Position numbers and translations under genes: made by a program. DNA of 64,000 nucleotides. Source: Bifidobacterium simiarum (GTDB lineage Bacteria > Actinomycetota > Actinomycetes > Actinomycetales > Bifidobacteriaceae). Where the stretch lies: assembly GCF_002802905.1 (NCBI RefSeq), contig NZ_PEBK01000001.1:434001-498000 (forward strand), in the 5' to 3' direction. Below are positions 62,323 to 64,000 of this stretch, in pieces. Numbering within the stretch: the first letter of the stretch is position 1; each line of letters begins with the position of its first letter. The notes under the pieces are model-generated. The model did no database searches and was not told the DNA's origin. It saw only the letters and a program-made list of their open reading frames with translations.

Positions 62323-62817
62323 ATGACGTCCTACGATAACGAAACCACGCTCGATCCGCGTATCGCCGGCAGGCTCAAGCGAGACTCCAAGGGTCTGGTG
62401 GCCGCGGTGATCCAGCAGTACGACACCCATGAGGTGCTGATGGTCGGCTACATGAACGACGAGGCCCTGCGCCGCACCCTGACCACGGGGCGCGTGACGT
62501 TCTGGTCCCGCTCCCGGCAGGAATACTGGCGTAAGGGCGACACCTCCGGACACCGGCAGTATGTGAAGGGGGTGTCGCTGGACTGCGACGGCGACGCGCT
62601 GCTGGTCGAGGTCGATCAGGTGGGTGCGGCCTGCCACACCGGCAAGCGCTCATGCTTCGACGAGGGCGGTCCGCTGCCGGTGACGGTCGGGCACCGCGAG
62701 GCTGCGGACGCCGCGGCGGACACCGTGATCGAGGACGGTGCCGCCGGTGCCGGTCACGGCGGCGAGCCCGCGCATGACGACGGTACGAATGATGGGAACG
62801 ACGAGGGAAGGGCGTGA
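62323..62817 (+). CDS. hisI: Phosphoribosyl-AMP cyclohydrolase
   Basis: Third step of histidine synthesis; 164 residues. Metal-ligand region [31 protein letters not shown] with three cysteines, and [20 protein letters not shown], are typical. It has no fused HisE domain; about 35 extra Ala/Asp/Gly-rich residues close the C-terminus. trpE starts 4 bp after the stop, so histidine and tryptophan genes are probably co-transcribed. Confidence 0.94.
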   Translation: MTSYDNETTLDPRIAGRLKRDSKGLVAAVIQQYDTHEVLMVGYMNDEALRRTLTTGRVTFWSRSRQEYWRKGDTSGHRQYVKGVSLDCDGDALLVEVDQVGAACHTGKRSCFDEGGPLPVTVGHREAADAAADTVIEDGAAGAGHGGEPAHDDGTNDGNDEGRA

Positions 62818-62821
62818 GACC

Positions 62822-64000
62822 ATGACGACGGTCAAGGGCAAGACGACGAATGATGCGACGAACGGCGAGGCGACGGTGAACGGGAAGGCCGAGCCCAGCG
62901 TGGAGCGCCTCGGCTGGGGACAGACCTGGCCCGACCGGGAGGAGTTCCACGCGCTTGCCGACGCCGGATACCGGGTGATCCCGATCGTGCGGCGTCTGCT
63001 CGCGGATTCGCTCACCCCGGTGGGCTTCTACGAGCGACTGGCCGGGGGCCGCAGCGGCACGTTCATCCTGGAATCCGCGGAGTACGGCGGCAACTGGAGC
63101 CGGTACTCGTTCATCGGCGTGAATTCGATCGCGCAGCTTCGATCGAACGGGGGAGAGGCCGACTGGCTGGGCGAGGTGCCCGCCGGCGTGCCCGAGCACG
63201 GCGACGTGGTCGAGGTGGCGCATGAGGCGCTCAAGGTCCTGAAGGCCCCGCGCGTCAAGGGCCTGCCGAGCCTGACCAGCGGTCTGGTCGGATCAGTGGG
63301 ATGGGATGCGATCCGTCACTGGGAGCCGACCCTGCGCGCCCAGGCCCCCGACGAGACCGGCCAGCCCGAACTCGCTCTCGCCCTCGCCACGGACATCGCC
63401 GTGGTGGACCATGTGGACGGTTCGGTGTGGCTGATCGCCAACGCCGTGAACGTGGACGACAAGCCCACGCGGGCCGACGCCGCGTACGACGAGGCCGTCG
63501 CCCGGGTGGAGGACATGCAGCGCCGGGCGTCCACGCCGGTGGCGGGGGAGGCCCGCGTCAGCGTGCTCGACCCGTATGCCCCGACCCCCGAACTGCGGTT
63601 CCGCACCCCGAAGGAGACGTACGAGCACGCGGTCGAGGAGACGAAGCGTCACATCGTGGACGGCGACGTGTTCCAGACCGTGATCTCGCAGCGACTGGAT
63701 CTGGATTCGCCTGCCGACCCGTTCGACGTCTACCGCGTGCTGCGCACGCTGAACCCCAGCCCGTACATGTACTTCATGACGCTCACCGACGCGCAGGGGC
63801 GCGACTTCAACGTGATCGGGTCCAGTCCCGAGACGCTGATCAAGGTGGACGAGGGCCATGCCATGACGTTCCCGATCGCAGGATCCCGTCCCCGCGGCGC
63901 CACGCCGGAGGAGGACGCGCGTCTGGCCCGGGAGCTGCTGGAGGATCCCAAGGAGCGCAGCGAGCACATCATGCTGGTCGACCTGTCGCGCAACGACCTG
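62822..64000 (+). CDS. trpE: Anthranilate synthase component I (3' end outside window)
   Basis: First step of tryptophan synthesis from chorismate. 393 codons are visible from ATG 62822 (GGAAGGG upstream) and the frame runs open off the window edge. The N-terminal domain includes the LLES-type feedback site as ILESAEYGGNWSRYSFIG. The chorismate-binding domain starts at RFRTPKETYEHAVEETKRHIVDGDVFQTVISQRLDL, with NPSPYMYFM, IGSSPETLIK, FPIAGSRPRG and KERSEHIMLVDLSRNDL. It is coupled to hisI by a 4-bp gap; no attenuator-like leader is present. Confidence 0.95.
   Translation, partial: MTTVKGKTTNDATNGEATVNGKAEPSVERLGWGQTWPDREEFHALADAGYRVIPIVRRLLADSLTPVGFYERLAGGRSGTFILESAEYGGNWSRYSFIGVNSIAQLRSNGGEADWLGEVPAGVPEHGDVVEVAHEALKVLKAPRVKGLPSLTSGLVGSVGWDAIRHWEPTLRAQAPDETGQPELALALATDIAVVDHVDGSVWLIANAVNVDDKPTRADAAYDEAVARVEDMQRRASTPVAGEARVSVLDPYAPTPELRFRTPKETYEHAVEETKRHIVDGDVFQTVISQRLDLDSPADPFDVYRVLRTLNPSPYMYFMTLTDAQGRDFNVIGSSPETLIKVDEGHAMTFPIAGSRPRGATPEEDARLARELLEDPKERSEHIMLVDLSRNDL

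Overview
This is a contiguous, high-GC (mid-60s percent by eye) chromosomal segment of an actinobacterium, almost certainly a Bifidobacterium. Evidence: a complete fruEKFG fructose ABC transporter closely resembling that of Bifidobacterium longum; a strongly codon-biased pyruvate formate-lyase with its activase; the actinobacterial markers MtrA-MtrB-LpqB, DUF3000 next to ribonuclease D, an Rv3235-family protein and two ClpP paralogues. No insertion sequences, prophage genes, CRISPR arrays or rRNA genes were seen. One tRNA gene (Asn) is present.

Layout. 0.2-8.2 kb: secreted nucleotidase-like phosphoesterase, YbaK-type deacylase, PPK2 polyphosphate kinase, Ski2-like helicase, secreted PAP2 phosphatase. 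8.2-14.1 kb: rarA behind a perfect LexA box, then mtrA-mtrB-lpqB. 14.3-19.1 kb: fruEKFG. 19.5-20.8 kb: an MFS symporter. 20.9-24.7 kb: minus-strand threonine aldolase-like enzyme, Bcp peroxiredoxin, S33-type hydrolase and PP2C-like protein. 24.8-28.3 kb: SDR, aminotransferase and 2-hydroxyacid dehydrogenase. 28.5-31.8 kb (minus): metI, metN, metQ and a cyclophilin. 31.9-33.9 kb: nadE and a small conserved protein. 34.3-37.6 kb: pflB and pflA. 37.8-44.4 kb: DUF3000, ribonuclease D, trigger factor, clpP1, clpP2 and clpX. 44.4-54.9 kb: M23 protein, tRNA-Asn, two fadD-type acyl-CoA ligases flanking a binding-protein-like lipoprotein, icd, a guaB-related gene and an Rv3235-family gene. 55-61.3 kb: def, rpsB, tsf, pyrH, frr, cdsA, rlmN. 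61.5-64 kb: hisF, hisI and the start of trpE, cut by the window end.

How they fit together: sugar uptake (Fru) and formate-forming fermentation (PflB/PflA) share the window with envelope-stress signalling (MtrAB-LpqB), protein folding and turnover (Tig, ClpP1P2, ClpX, PPIase, Def) and a translation/ribosome recycling block.

The most unusual observations are non-coding. (1) The mtrA-mtrB junction holds three tandem 14-bp units, each encoding the five-residue ORF MKATL with start and stop chained by ATGA overlaps and leading into mtrB. (2) At least a dozen genes carry a short tandem duplication (7-20 bp, mostly not a multiple of 3) that spans or abuts the stop codon. (3) A perfect LexA-type box lies before rarA. 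(4) Three evenly oriented TGTGA-N6-TCA dyads lie before pflB. (5) An inverted pair of perfect DnaA boxes lies far from any recognisable origin genes.
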